Shown piece after piece: positions 1-5,927 of a stretch of DNA of 12,798 bases. The position numbers and the translations under genes are program-made. Each line of letters begins with the position of its first letter. Positions within the stretch are counted from its first letter, which is position 1. Source of the stretch: Alphaproteobacteria bacterium (GTDB lineage: Bacteria; Pseudomonadota; Alphaproteobacteria; Rhizobiales; Hyphomicrobiaceae); NCBI GenBank assembly GCA_024279745.1, contig JAJRRE010000119.1, positions 1 through 12,798 on the forward strand, given 5' to 3'. Under the pieces are notes generated by a model. It was not told the DNA's origin and searched no databases. It was given only the letters and a program-made list of their open reading frames with translations.

Positions 1-405
1 GAAGGTTATGATCGGAATATCGCGCAGCCGGCACACCTCGAACAATTTTCGGGTTTGCGCCTCTATGCCCTTGGCCGCATCGATCACCATGATGGCGCTG
101 TCGACGGCGGTCAGCGTGCGGTAGGTGTCTTCGGAAAAATCTTCATGCCCCGGCGTATCAAGCAGATTGAACACCAGCCCCTGATACTCATAGGTCATCA
201 CCGAGGAGGTCACCGAGATGCCGCGATCCTGCTCGATCTTCATCCAGTCGGAGCGCGCCCGCCGGGCAGCACCGCGCGCCTTCACCGCCCCGGCAAAATG
301 AATGGCCCCGCCCGATAGCAGCAGTTTTTCGGTCAAGGTGGTTTTGCCCGCGTCAGGATGCGAGATAATCGCGAATGTGCGGCGGCGTTCATGTTCTGGG
401 GGCAT
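1..405 (-). CDS. prfC: Peptide chain release factor 3 (N-terminal 135 residues, partial)
   Basis: RF3 is a cytoplasmic translational GTPase that recycles RF1/RF2 from the ribosome after peptide release. The minus-strand translation starts MPPEHERRRTFAI and contains the P-loop HPDAGKTTL at about residues 17-25, the RGISVTSSV switch I region and the DTPGHEDF G3 motif. The run of RGAARRARSDWMKIEQDRG is typical of RF3 rather than EF-G or LepA. The gene runs off the left edge before the NKxD motif, so about three quarters of the usual ~530-residue protein is outside the window. The ATG at 405-403 is the first in frame and gives the normal RF3 N-terminus. The gene lies downstream of the Crp-family gene on the same strand, but a 288-bp repeat-rich spacer separates them, so co-transcription is uncertain. 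Identification is firm. Confidence 0.95.
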   Translation of the reverse strand, partial: MPPEHERRRTFAIISHPDAGKTTLTEKLLLSGGAIHFAGAVKARGAARRARSDWMKIEQDRGISVTSSVMTYEYQGLVFNLLDTPGHEDFSEDTYRTLTAVDSAIMVIDAAKGIEAQTRKLFEVCRLRDIPIITF

Positions 406-420
406 AATTCAAGGCTCATA

Positions 421-477
421 GTGCTGGAGATGGCAAGGCCCGGGTGCTGGAGTTGGCAAGGGCTGGAGTTGGCAAGG
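421..477. repeat. Short tandem repeat, 16-18 bp unit, three copies
   Basis: Three copies of a unit close to GCTGGAGTTGGCAAGG occur at about 421-438, 444-461 and 462-477; the first has an A for T change and is followed by a short insertion. The array sits 15 bp upstream of the prfC start, in the spacer that would carry its promoter or leader. No transposase, inverted repeats or coding potential accompany it. Its function is unknown, and it may be simple slippage-generated sequence. Confidence 0.7.
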
Positions 478-573
478 GCGTTGTGCTGCTATAACCCGAT
501 TTGCGCGGCGCGGCCATAGTGGCATGCGCGCCCGCCTGCGCGCAATTGACGAACGTGCCGGTGAATAGATCGC

Positions 574-718
574 AGCTAGATCCACATGCTTCGCGGCACT
601 CTTATATTACAGACGCGCTTCCCTGCGCACTTTCATTATAAGCGCGCTTCGCGACACTCCTTCATTATAAGCGCGCTTCGCGACGCTCTTTCATTACAAG
701 CGCGCTTCGCGACGCAGG
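574..718. repeat. 29-bp tandem repeat array overlapping the 3' end of the Crp-family gene
   Basis: Five consecutive 29-bp units can be laid out at 574-602, 603-631, 632-660, 661-689 and 690-718. Units 3 and 4 differ at only two positions; units 1 and 2 are degenerate, and unit 1 is recognisable mainly from CTTCGCGGCACTC. The core AAGCGCGCTT is a perfect 10-bp palindrome. Unit 5 is the end of the Crp-family coding sequence, including its stop. Read on the minus strand, units 3 to 5 each spell R-R-E-A-R-L-stop, although 29 is not a multiple of three and each copy sits in a different frame. The array therefore looks like serial duplication of the gene tail into the downstream spacer. There are no spacers between units, so it is not a CRISPR. 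Confidence 0.85.
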
Positions 719-1392
719 GCCTTAATATCGTCGAGACAATAATAGCGCGAGACCTGCGACACCAGCTTGTCACGTTTCCAACGCGTCAACTGCCGGTTGA
801 CATTCTCGCGCGCGCAGCCGGCCATCTGCCCTAGCTGGGCTTGGGAAAATTTTTGCCGGATTAAAAGGCGTCCATCGGGTAGCTTTTCGCCAAAGCCTTC
901 CGACAGCTTCAACAAGACCTGCGCGATTCGTGCATTGAGCGGTTTTTGCTGACTAGCCTTGAGATCGTTGGCGTCGCGAATTCGCCTGCTTAACACGCAC
1001 AGCATGGCACGATAAATTTGCGTATTGGCATCCGCCAGCCGTTCAAACTCTGCTGTGCTGATGAAGCCAAGCTCGGCGTCTTTCAGCGCGCTAACCGTAG
1101 CCGAACGCGGCAGCCGATCCACCAGCGCCATTTCGCCAATGATATCGCCCTTACCCAGAACCGCGAGCAGCGTCTCATCGCCGTCTTGCGAAAACAGCGA
1201 CACCTTGACCGCGCCGCCAGCAACGCAGTAGCAGCCATTGGACGCGTCGCCTTCGGAGAACAAAATCTGCCCACTTGCCAGTTTCACAGTTCGGATCACG
1301 CCAGCCAGTTTGTCGAGGCTGCGCGGCTCCAGCGGGCGGAACAGATCATTGCTCTTCAGGATCGCGGAAAAGTCTGTCGGTTTTTTCTTCAT
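694..1392 (-). CDS. Crp/Fnr-family transcriptional regulator
   Basis: A 232-residue cytoplasmic DNA-binding regulator. Residues ~14-125 form a cyclic-nucleotide-binding-type beta roll, with GQILFSEGD near 41-49 and a phosphate-binding-cassette-like GEMALVDRLPRSATV at 86-100. A long dimerisation helix follows, then a winged helix-turn-helix from about 170. The recognition segment GCARENVNR carries R-E-x3-R, the same arrangement that E. coli CRP uses (R180, E181, R185) to read TGTGA. There is no N-terminal cysteine cluster of the Fnr type, so oxygen sensing by an Fe-S cluster is unlikely. cAMP or another small ligand is possible but not shown. The ATG at 1392-1390 gives a complete domain; I see no strong Shine-Dalgarno. 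The last residues, RREARL, come from a sequence tandemly repeated downstream. The gene is divergent from the TetR-family gene, with about 260 bp between them. The family is certain; the ligand and regulon are unknown. Confidence 0.93.
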   Translation of the reverse strand: MKKKPTDFSAILKSNDLFRPLEPRSLDKLAGVIRTVKLASGQILFSEGDASNGCYCVAGGAVKVSLFSQDGDETLLAVLGKGDIIGEMALVDRLPRSATVSALKDAELGFISTAEFERLADANTQIYRAMLCVLSRRIRDANDLKASQQKPLNARIAQVLLKLSEGFGEKLPDGRLLIRQKFSQAQLGQMAGCARENVNRQLTRWKRDKLVSQVSRYYCLDDIKALRREARL

Positions 1393-1655
1393 AACGCTTT
1401 TGTTACCACAAGGGCGGCAAGCGAATGAAGTGGCAAATCACCGGCATTTTTAAAATTCTTCAAAATGGTTAGTGGGGCCTTCCCGCCACATCAATTACGA
1501 TCGCGCGGGAGTGCCACCAAATGGCCCTAATAGCACCACCTTCCACGCGGTTTGTAGCCTAATGGAAGTTCGCCGTGCGCCTGTGAATATGTTTGTTCTC
1601 ATGCAAAATGGGGCAGCGCACGGTTCGTTAAAAGTAGTTGAAAAGGCCACAAAGA

Positions 1656-2255
1656 ATGACAGCTCAAGGTGCATCGCGCGAACAGATCGTCAACCACGGA
1701 TTACATTTAGCCAGCGCCCAGGGCCTGCACGCCCTCACCATCTCCGATCTGGCGCGCGAGCTGCATGTACCGCGCGCCGGATTATCGACCCTGTTTTCTA
1801 CTCGTACAAACCTGCATTTGGCAGTACTGGATCAGGCAGCAAGCTGTTTTATCAATGACGTAACCCGGCCGACTAGGTCGCTGCCAGCGGGAGAAGCGCG
1901 CGTTACCGCCCTGTTTCAAAACTGGATCGCCTGGGCGCGTGCGGACCGCCTGAAAGGCGGCTGCCCTTTTGTTCACGCCAGCCGCGAAGCTGATGGGCTA
2001 GATGAACCGGTCACGACGCGCCTGAACGACTGTCTGTGCAGCTGGCGCGGCGAGCTACGTAACGCCATCGAAGAGGCCAAGGCTCCCTCCTGCGACGGCC
2101 GCTTTCGCACCGATCTGGATAATGAGCAGTTTATCTTTGAATTATTCGGCCTCTATCTGTCCCATCATTTCTGGCACTGGTCGATGCACGACAAGCAGGC
2201 CGAATGGCGGACCTTAAAGGCCTTTGAACGACTTTTGGAAAATGCCCGCGCTTGA
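1656..2255 (+). CDS. TetR-family transcriptional regulator
   Basis: A 199-residue TetR-type repressor. The N-terminal HTH spans about residues 5-55 and contains TISDLARELHVPRAGLSTLF, a typical TetR helix 2-3 segment; the equivalent of the usual x-YxHF end is LSTLFSTRTNL. The C-terminal all-helical half (W-IAWARADRLKGGCPFVHAS... FELFGLYLSHHFWHW) resembles the ligand and dimer domain of TetR proteins carrying a GGCPF motif. An upstream in-frame TTG at 1638 would add six residues, but the ATG at 1656 is preferred. Neither has a strong ribosome binding site; AAAGA lies just before the ATG. No obvious target gene adjoins it: upstream is the divergent Crp-family gene, downstream a 500-bp spacer. 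The inducer and targets are unknown. Confidence 0.9.
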   Translation: MTAQGASREQIVNHGLHLASAQGLHALTISDLARELHVPRAGLSTLFSTRTNLHLAVLDQAASCFINDVTRPTRSLPAGEARVTALFQNWIAWARADRLKGGCPFVHASREADGLDEPVTTRLNDCLCSWRGELRNAIEEAKAPSCDGRFRTDLDNEQFIFELFGLYLSHHFWHWSMHDKQAEWRTLKAFERLLENARA

Positions 2256-2270
2256 GGGCTTTCGGGGGTT

Positions 2271-2302
2271 GCAGGATAGCAAAGACCACGGGAACTATCA
2301 CA
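2271..2302. repeat. 32-bp direct repeat, copy A
   Basis: Copy A begins GCAGGATAGCAAAGACC and ends AACTATCACA. It matches copy B at 2394 in 31 of 32 positions (T/C at the seventh base). It starts 15 bp after the TetR-family stop codon. Similarity fades to both sides, although the preceding TTCGGGGGTTGCAGG resembles TTCGCCGGGGTGCAGG before copy B. Confidence 0.9.
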
Positions 2303-2371
2303 GCAGTTGTCCTGTCTCACGGCTATTCCTCGCCGTGCTCGGGCCTGCGACGGCGCGCCAAACGATTGGCG

Positions 2372-2388
2372 GGCGAACATTGTTCGCC
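2372..2388. repeat. 17-bp perfect odd palindrome
   Basis: GGCGAACATTGTTCGCC has 8-bp arms around a single central base and lies six bases before direct-repeat copy B. It could be a protein-binding operator, half of a dispersed repeat unit, or a tight hairpin. It is not a standard LexA box: the GAAC/GTTC arms are three bases apart, against four in the Bacillus type and a direct-repeat GTTC-N7-GTTC in alphaproteobacteria. Confidence 0.7.
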
Positions 2389-2393
2389 GGGGT

Positions 2394-2425
2394 GCAGGAC
2401 AGCAAAGACCACGGGAACTATCACA
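2394..2425. repeat. 32-bp direct repeat, copy B
   Basis: This is the second copy of the repeat seen at 2271, with 31 of 32 bases identical and a start-to-start distance of 123 bp. The separating segment contains a hairpin at 2318-2337 and the 17-bp palindrome. The arrangement suggests a duplicated dispersed-repeat unit rather than a coding remnant. Confidence 0.9.
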
Positions 2426-2566
2426 ACTCGGACTTCTCGGCCCCAACCCTGCCCTCACGCCCGAGCAAGCTGCGTCGCGACTTTTTTGTTTGTCGGCGCA
2501 GGTTGGAACCAAGCTGGAGGAAAAGACAGGAATCATTTTCACCACCTTAACAACCCAGAGAGAATA

Positions 2567-2659
2567 GCGCCGACGGGCGACCGGGCTGCAAACGCAGCCC
2601 CGCGACCCGTGTCGCGCCCCGCCGGAGGGCCCGGACACTTTTCGTGTCCGATACGGCCC
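2567..2659. other. Cluster of strong hairpins, possible structured RNA or dispersed repeat
   Basis: Hairpin 1: GGGCTGC (2583-2589), loop AAAC, GCAGCCC (2594-2600); the flanks continue an imperfect GC-rich stem out to about 2567 and 2617. Hairpin 2: CGGACAC (2632-2638), loop TTTTC, GTGTCCG (2644-2650), extended by GGGCC (2627-2631) pairing with GGCCC (2655-2659) past a four-base bulge. No T-tract follows on the plus strand, so this is not a classic intrinsic terminator. The density of pairing suggests a structured RNA or a palindromic repeat. I do not recognise a known RNA family in it. Confidence 0.45.
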
Positions 2660-2761
2660 GCGAGGCAAATAGAGCTGCGCCCAGTGAGAGCAACAAAACA
2701 GCAAAGCTCGGCTCATTTCCATCTTGCAATCTTGAGGCTTTGGGCGCAGATTGCGCTTAAC

Positions 2762-2847
2762 TCCGAGGGGTGCGCCTGGACTAAATAATTTTGGCGCTGA
2801 GATAAACCCTTAGAACCTGCTCCGGGTCATGCCGGCGAAGGGACGGA
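2762..2847 (+). promoter_or_regulatory. TPP riboswitch (THI-box) aptamer
   Basis: The conserved core is readable in order: GAGGGGTGC at 2765-2773, a P3 stem GCGCC/GGCGC (2772-2776 with 2793-2797), CTGAGA at 2797-2802, ACCCTTAGAACCTGC at 2806-2820, and the P4-P5 region CCGGGTCATGCCGGCGAAGGGA at 2822-2843 (written here in two parts: CCGGGTCATG, then CCGGCGAAGGGA). P1 closes through TCCG (2762-2765) with CGGA (2844-2847). The element binds thiamine pyrophosphate and normally lowers expression of the genes downstream when TPP is plentiful. It precedes a YjbR-family gene and thiC, which supports the identification. Confidence 0.95.
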
Positions 2848-2893
2848 TAAGGGCGCTGGCCTGTCTTTGACGCGGCGAACCTCATCTTCCCAA

Positions 2894-2956
2894 CATGACC
2901 CGGCTAATTGCTGCGCGACCTTCAGGCGCAAAAAGGACCACTGATGCGCCTAGAGG
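2894..2956 (+). promoter_or_regulatory. Candidate riboswitch expression platform around the yjbR start codon
   Basis: Three pairings are visible. CATGACCCGG (2894-2903) is the perfect reverse complement of aptamer bases 2822-2831. AGGCGCA (2924-2930) pairs perfectly with TGCGCCT (2945-2951), and after one mismatch CCTT (2919-2922) pairs with GAGG (2953-2956); this hairpin holds the Shine-Dalgarno AAGGA (2933-2937) in its loop and two bases of the ATG in its stem. TGCGC (2912-2916) can instead pair with GCGCA (2926-2930), which excludes the start-codon hairpin. No T-tract terminator is seen, so translational rather than transcriptional control is inferred. Confidence 0.5.
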
Positions 2957-3336
2957 AATACAATAAATTTTGCGGCGCTCTGGCCCACACCACCCATGTG
3001 GTGCAATGGGGCGACGCGCATGTGTGGAAGATTGGCGGCAAAGTCTTTGCCATTGGCGGCTGGAATGATGGCGAGACGCTGTTTGTCACGTTCAAATGTT
3101 CAAAGACCAGTTTTGAAATGCTGAAAGAACAAGAGGGTCTGCGCCCGGCGCCCTATCTCGCCTCGCGCGGCTTTTCCTGGATACAGCGCACCGGCGTTGA
3201 GACACTCGATGATGAGGGCTTGCAGGATTATCTCAAGGAAAGTTATCGGCTGGTCTCTCTTGGGTTGACCAAAAAGAAACAAAAGGAGCTGGGCCTCAAT
3301 CAAGAAGAGCCGGCTGCACCGTCTCAACAAGATTGA
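2944..3336 (+). CDS. MmcQ/YjbR family protein
   Basis: A 130-residue cytoplasmic protein of the MmcQ/YjbR (DUF419) fold, related to CyaY-like and double-wing DNA-binding folds; its biochemical role is not established. Family features are LEEYNKFCGAL at the N-terminus, VWKIGGKVFAIGGW in the middle, VTFKCSKTSFEMLKEQEGLRPAPYLASRGFSWI, and the C-terminal LKESYRLVSLGLTKKKQKEL. The start at 2944 has AAGGA six bases upstream; a longer frame from 2908 would begin at a TTG-like codon inside the riboswitch leader and is not supported. The gene lies directly behind the TPP aptamer and 19 bp before thiC, so the two are very probably one transcript. Placement under TPP control suggests, but does not prove, a link to thiamine metabolism. 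Confidence 0.9.
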   Translation: MRLEEYNKFCGALAHTTHVVQWGDAHVWKIGGKVFAIGGWNDGETLFVTFKCSKTSFEMLKEQEGLRPAPYLASRGFSWIQRTGVETLDDEGLQDYLKESYRLVSLGLTKKKQKELGLNQEEPAAPSQQD

Positions 3337-3355
3337 TCCCATGGAGGAACTCGCT

Positions 3356-5233
3356 ATGAACGAAGTCGCAAATCCCAAAGACCTGATGGTCCCTGAAGTC
3401 ACCACCGGACCGCTACCGGCGAGCACGAAAATCTATGATGCGCCCGAAGGCGTCCCTGACCTTAAAGTCCCGTTTCGCGAAATTGCGCTGGCGGACAAAG
3501 ATGAGCCGACCTTCCGGGTGTATGATACCTCTGGCCCTTATACCGAAGCCGATGTGAAAATCGATGTGCAGCAGGGATTGCCACGTCTGCGCCAGGCCTG
3601 GGTTGAGGAGCGCGGCGGCGTCGAGCAATATGACGGCCGCGACATCAAGCCTGAAGACAACGGTAATGTCTCGGGCAAACATCTGGCGCGCGAATTTCCC
3701 GGCAAGGTGCGCCCGTTCCGTGGCCTGCCCGGCAAACCGATCACGCAACTGGAACATGCGCGCAATGGCACCATCACCAAGGAAATGATCTTTGTCGCGT
3801 ATCGCGAAAACCTTGGCCGCAAAGCCGCGCTGGAAGATGCCGCTGAGACCTTAAAAGACGGCGAGAGTTTCGGCGCCGCGATCCCAGAATTTATTACACC
3901 CGAATTTGTCCGCGATGAGATCGCCAAAGGGCGCGCCGTGCTGCCGTCCAACATCAACCACACCGAATTGGAGCCGATGATTTTGGGCCGCAACTTCCTG
4001 GTCAAGATCAACGCCAATATCGGCAATTCAGCGGTCACGTCTTCGGTCGAAGAAGAAGTCGAGAAAATGGTCTGGGCGACCCGCTGGGGCGCCGACACGG
4101 TGATGGATTTATCGACGGGACGCAACATTCACACCACGCGCGAATGGATCTTGCGCAATTCGCCCGTCCCCATTGGCACCGTGCCGATGTATCAGGCGTT
4201 AGAGAAATGCGACGGCGATCCGGTCAAGCTGACCTGGGAGCTGTACCGCGACACGCTGATCGAGCAATGCGAACAGGGCGTCGATTATTTCACCATTCAT
4301 GCCGGCGTGCGCCTCGCCTATATTCATCTGACTGCCAAGCGCGTCACCGGTATTGTTTCGCGCGGCGGCTCGATCATGGCCAAGTGGTGCCTGGCGCATC
4401 ACAAGGAAAGTTTCCTCTATGATCACTTTGGCGACATTTGCGACATCATGCGCCAATATGATGTGTCATTCTCGCTCGGCGACGGCCTGCGCCCCGGCTC
4501 CGGTGCCGACGCCAATGACGAAGCACAATTTGCCGAACTGGAAACGCTTGGCGAGCTGACCAAAATCGCCTGGGACAAGGGTTGCCAGGTGATTATCGAA
4601 GGCCCCGGCCATGTGCCGATGCACAAGATCAAAGTCAATATGGATAAGCAGCTGGCCACTTGCGGCGAGGCGCCGTTCTACACGCTGGGGCCGCTGACCA
4701 CCGATATCGCACCGGGCTATGACCACATCACCTCAGGTATTGGTGCCGCCATGATCGGCTGGTTCGGCTGTTCCATGCTGTGCTATGTGACGCCAAAGGA
4801 GCATCTGGGCCTGCCCAATCGCGACGACGTCAAGGTCGGCGTCATTACCTATAAGATTGCCGCCCATGCCGCCGATGTTGCCAAGGGCCATCCGGCGGCG
4901 CATTTGCGCGATGATGCGATTTCACGCGCGCGGTTTGATTTTCGCTGGCAGGACCAGTTCAATCTGTCGCTCGACCCGGACACGGCAACGCAATATCACG
5001 ATGAAACTTTGCCGAAGGACGCCCATAAGGTGGCGCATTTTTGCTCCATGTGCGGGCCTAAATTCTGCTCCATGAAAATCACGCAGGACGTGCGCGACTA
5101 CGCCGCCACCCTCAACGATCAACAGCAGGGCATGGCGCAGATGAGCGTCAAATTCAAGGAAATGGGCTCGCAGGTTTACGTCGAAGCGGACAAGGCTGAA
5201 GCGGTAAAGCAGAGCAACAAGGATCTGGGTTAG
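3356..5233 (+). CDS. thiC: Phosphomethylpyrimidine synthase ThiC
   Basis: ThiC is a radical-SAM [4Fe-4S] enzyme that rearranges aminoimidazole ribotide into HMP phosphate, the pyrimidine half of thiamine. The protein has 625 residues, a normal length. It carries the N-terminal ThiC-associated domain (about residues 20-110: KIYDAPEGVPDLKVPFREI... LPRLRQAWVEERGGVEQYDGRD), the central barrel (GNSAVTSSVEEEVEKMVWATRWGADTVMDLSTG; SLGDGLRPGS; EGPGHVPMH) and the C-terminal cluster motif C-x2-C-x4-C at C563, C566 and C571. I chose the ATG at 3356 because GGAGGA (3343-3348) lies seven bases before it; the in-frame ATG at 3341 precedes that Shine-Dalgarno, so a start there would not use it. It is the second gene behind the TPP riboswitch. 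Identification is certain. Confidence 0.97.
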   Translation: MNEVANPKDLMVPEVTTGPLPASTKIYDAPEGVPDLKVPFREIALADKDEPTFRVYDTSGPYTEADVKIDVQQGLPRLRQAWVEERGGVEQYDGRDIKPEDNGNVSGKHLAREFPGKVRPFRGLPGKPITQLEHARNGTITKEMIFVAYRENLGRKAALEDAAETLKDGESFGAAIPEFITPEFVRDEIAKGRAVLPSNINHTELEPMILGRNFLVKINANIGNSAVTSSVEEEVEKMVWATRWGADTVMDLSTGRNIHTTREWILRNSPVPIGTVPMYQALEKCDGDPVKLTWELYRDTLIEQCEQGVDYFTIHAGVRLAYIHLTAKRVTGIVSRGGSIMAKWCLAHHKESFLYDHFGDICDIMRQYDVSFSLGDGLRPGSGADANDEAQFAELETLGELTKIAWDKGCQVIIEGPGHVPMHKIKVNMDKQLATCGEAPFYTLGPLTTDIAPGYDHITSGIGAAMIGWFGCSMLCYVTPKEHLGLPNRDDVKVGVITYKIAAHAADVAKGHPAAHLRDDAISRARFDFRWQDQFNLSLDPDTATQYHDETLPKDAHKVAHFCSMCGPKFCSMKITQDVRDYAATLNDQQQGMAQMSVKFKEMGSQVYVEADKAEAVKQSNKDLG

Positions 5234-5254
5234 ACAAAACGATCAAATCCGTAG

Positions 5255-5319
5255 GTTGGGTTGAGCGCGCCGCGATTACAGGGCATAGATGACGCATCAA
5301 ACGGCGCGCGCAACCCAAC
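5255..5319. repeat. Large imperfect palindrome after thiC
   Basis: The left arm, GTTGGGTTGAGCGCGCCG (5255-5272), and the right arm, CGGCGCGCGCAACCCAAC (5302-5319), are inverted complements at 17 of 18 positions around a 29-base loop. The arms resemble the (G)TTGGGTT...AACCCAAC dispersed palindromes that I recall from many proteobacterial genomes. It begins 21 bp after the thiC stop, and its transcript would fold into a strong hairpin able to stabilise the mRNA end or stop transcription, although no T-tract follows. Confidence 0.75.
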
Positions 5320-5330
5320 GTTATGGACCC

Positions 5331-5840
5331 ATGGATAACAGACAGAATGAAATAACGCCGGATAACTGCGAGCAGGCCTTTCGCGGGCATTTGGCCAATG
5401 CCGGGCTGGAGCTGGCGGAGCTAACGCTTGGGGCGGGTCTGGAAACCTTTGTCGCTTTCTATCAAAGTCACCCGACCGATACCGAGGAGCTGGATTTACA
5501 AGCGGACCTGCTGGTTTTGCAATGGGGCCAGTATGACCGCAGCTGCACGTCTGAGACCTTCCAGGTCAATCTCACCCGGCAGATCGTCATTAACGACAGC
5601 TGCGACGACGATGAAATCTACCGCCTGTCCTTGACCTTTCATTACGCCCCTGACACCACAGCTCCTCCTGATGCCAATACAAAAACCAATGGCACACGAA
5701 GTGTGTGGTTCAAGGGCGAGCAGGGGGGCGAGCAGGAGGACTTGCAATGCTGGAGCGACGGGCTGCGCGAAACCGCAACCTATCAGCGCTTCGCCAAAAC
5801 CACCCCGCTTAAAGTCACGCTTCTATGGTTTGAGCTTTAG
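5331..5840 (+). CDS. Hypothetical protein, acidic, unrecognised
   Basis: A 169-residue soluble protein that I cannot assign to a family. It has no signal peptide or membrane segment. It is rich in D and E, contains four scattered cysteines (in DNCEQ, RSCTS, DSCDDDE and LQCWS), and looks alpha/beta: ELTLGAGLETFVAFYQ, VNLTRQIVIND and YRLSLTFHYAP alternate polar and hydrophobic residues, and the end KVTLLWFEL reads as a beta strand. A short repeat GEQGGEQED lies near residue 130. An ATG at 5289 with AGGG five bases upstream would add 14 residues, but these would be encoded by the loop and right arm of a palindromic repeat, so 5331 is preferred; its own ribosome site (TATGGA) is weak. The steady coding pattern supports a real gene. 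Confidence 0.65.
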   Translation: MDNRQNEITPDNCEQAFRGHLANAGLELAELTLGAGLETFVAFYQSHPTDTEELDLQADLLVLQWGQYDRSCTSETFQVNLTRQIVINDSCDDDEIYRLSLTFHYAPDTTAPPDANTKTNGTRSVWFKGEQGGEQEDLQCWSDGLRETATYQRFAKTTPLKVTLLWFEL

Positions 5841-5927
5841 CTTCAGCGCTATATTAAGAGATTGGCAGCACGGTACCCCACGTACCCATTGCCCCAACCG
5901 ACCTGATAGAACAAACAACACGCCATC

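Larger units (their letters stand above)
2256..2761. other. 506-bp gene-free spacer with repeats and hairpins
   Basis: No convincing gene lies here on either strand. Overlapping reading frames on both strands are GC-rich, full of repeats and without recognisable domains. The spacer holds a 32-bp direct repeat, a hairpin at 2318-2337 (CACGGC/GCCGTG), a 17-bp palindrome at 2372-2388, a cluster of strong hairpins at 2567-2659, and a small perfect hairpin GCGCA-GAT-TGCGC at 2744-2756. The promoter of the thiamine unit should lie at its right end, but I could not identify convincing -35 and -10 boxes. The stretch around 2460-2560 (T-rich patch, then GGAGG-like bases) shows nothing I can name. Confidence 0.6.

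Noticed and set aside
574..718. CRISPR array suggested by a 29-bp repeat length
   Set aside because: The units are directly head to tail with no spacers, the last unit is part of a coding sequence, and no cas genes are near.
2372..2388. LexA/SOS box
   Set aside because: CGAAC and GTTCG arms are three bases apart rather than four, and alphaproteobacterial LexA uses a direct GTTC-N7-GTTC repeat.
2567..2659. tRNA or tmRNA gene
   Set aside because: No cloverleaf, TTCGA arm or CCA-proximal acceptor stem can be built from the hairpins.
2569..2660. Intrinsic terminator for the TetR-family gene
   Set aside because: No T-tract follows either hairpin on the plus strand, and the structure starts more than 300 bp after the stop codon.
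2165..2722. 185-codon open frame on the minus strand
   Set aside because: It overlaps the TetR-family gene end, the direct repeats and the hairpin cluster; it contains the repeat twice (CDSSRGLC), has no domain and atypical composition.
2252..2788. 178-codon open frame on the plus strand
   Set aside because: It runs through the repeats and into the TPP aptamer, has no ribosome site and no recognisable protein features; it is open only because of GC-rich sequence.
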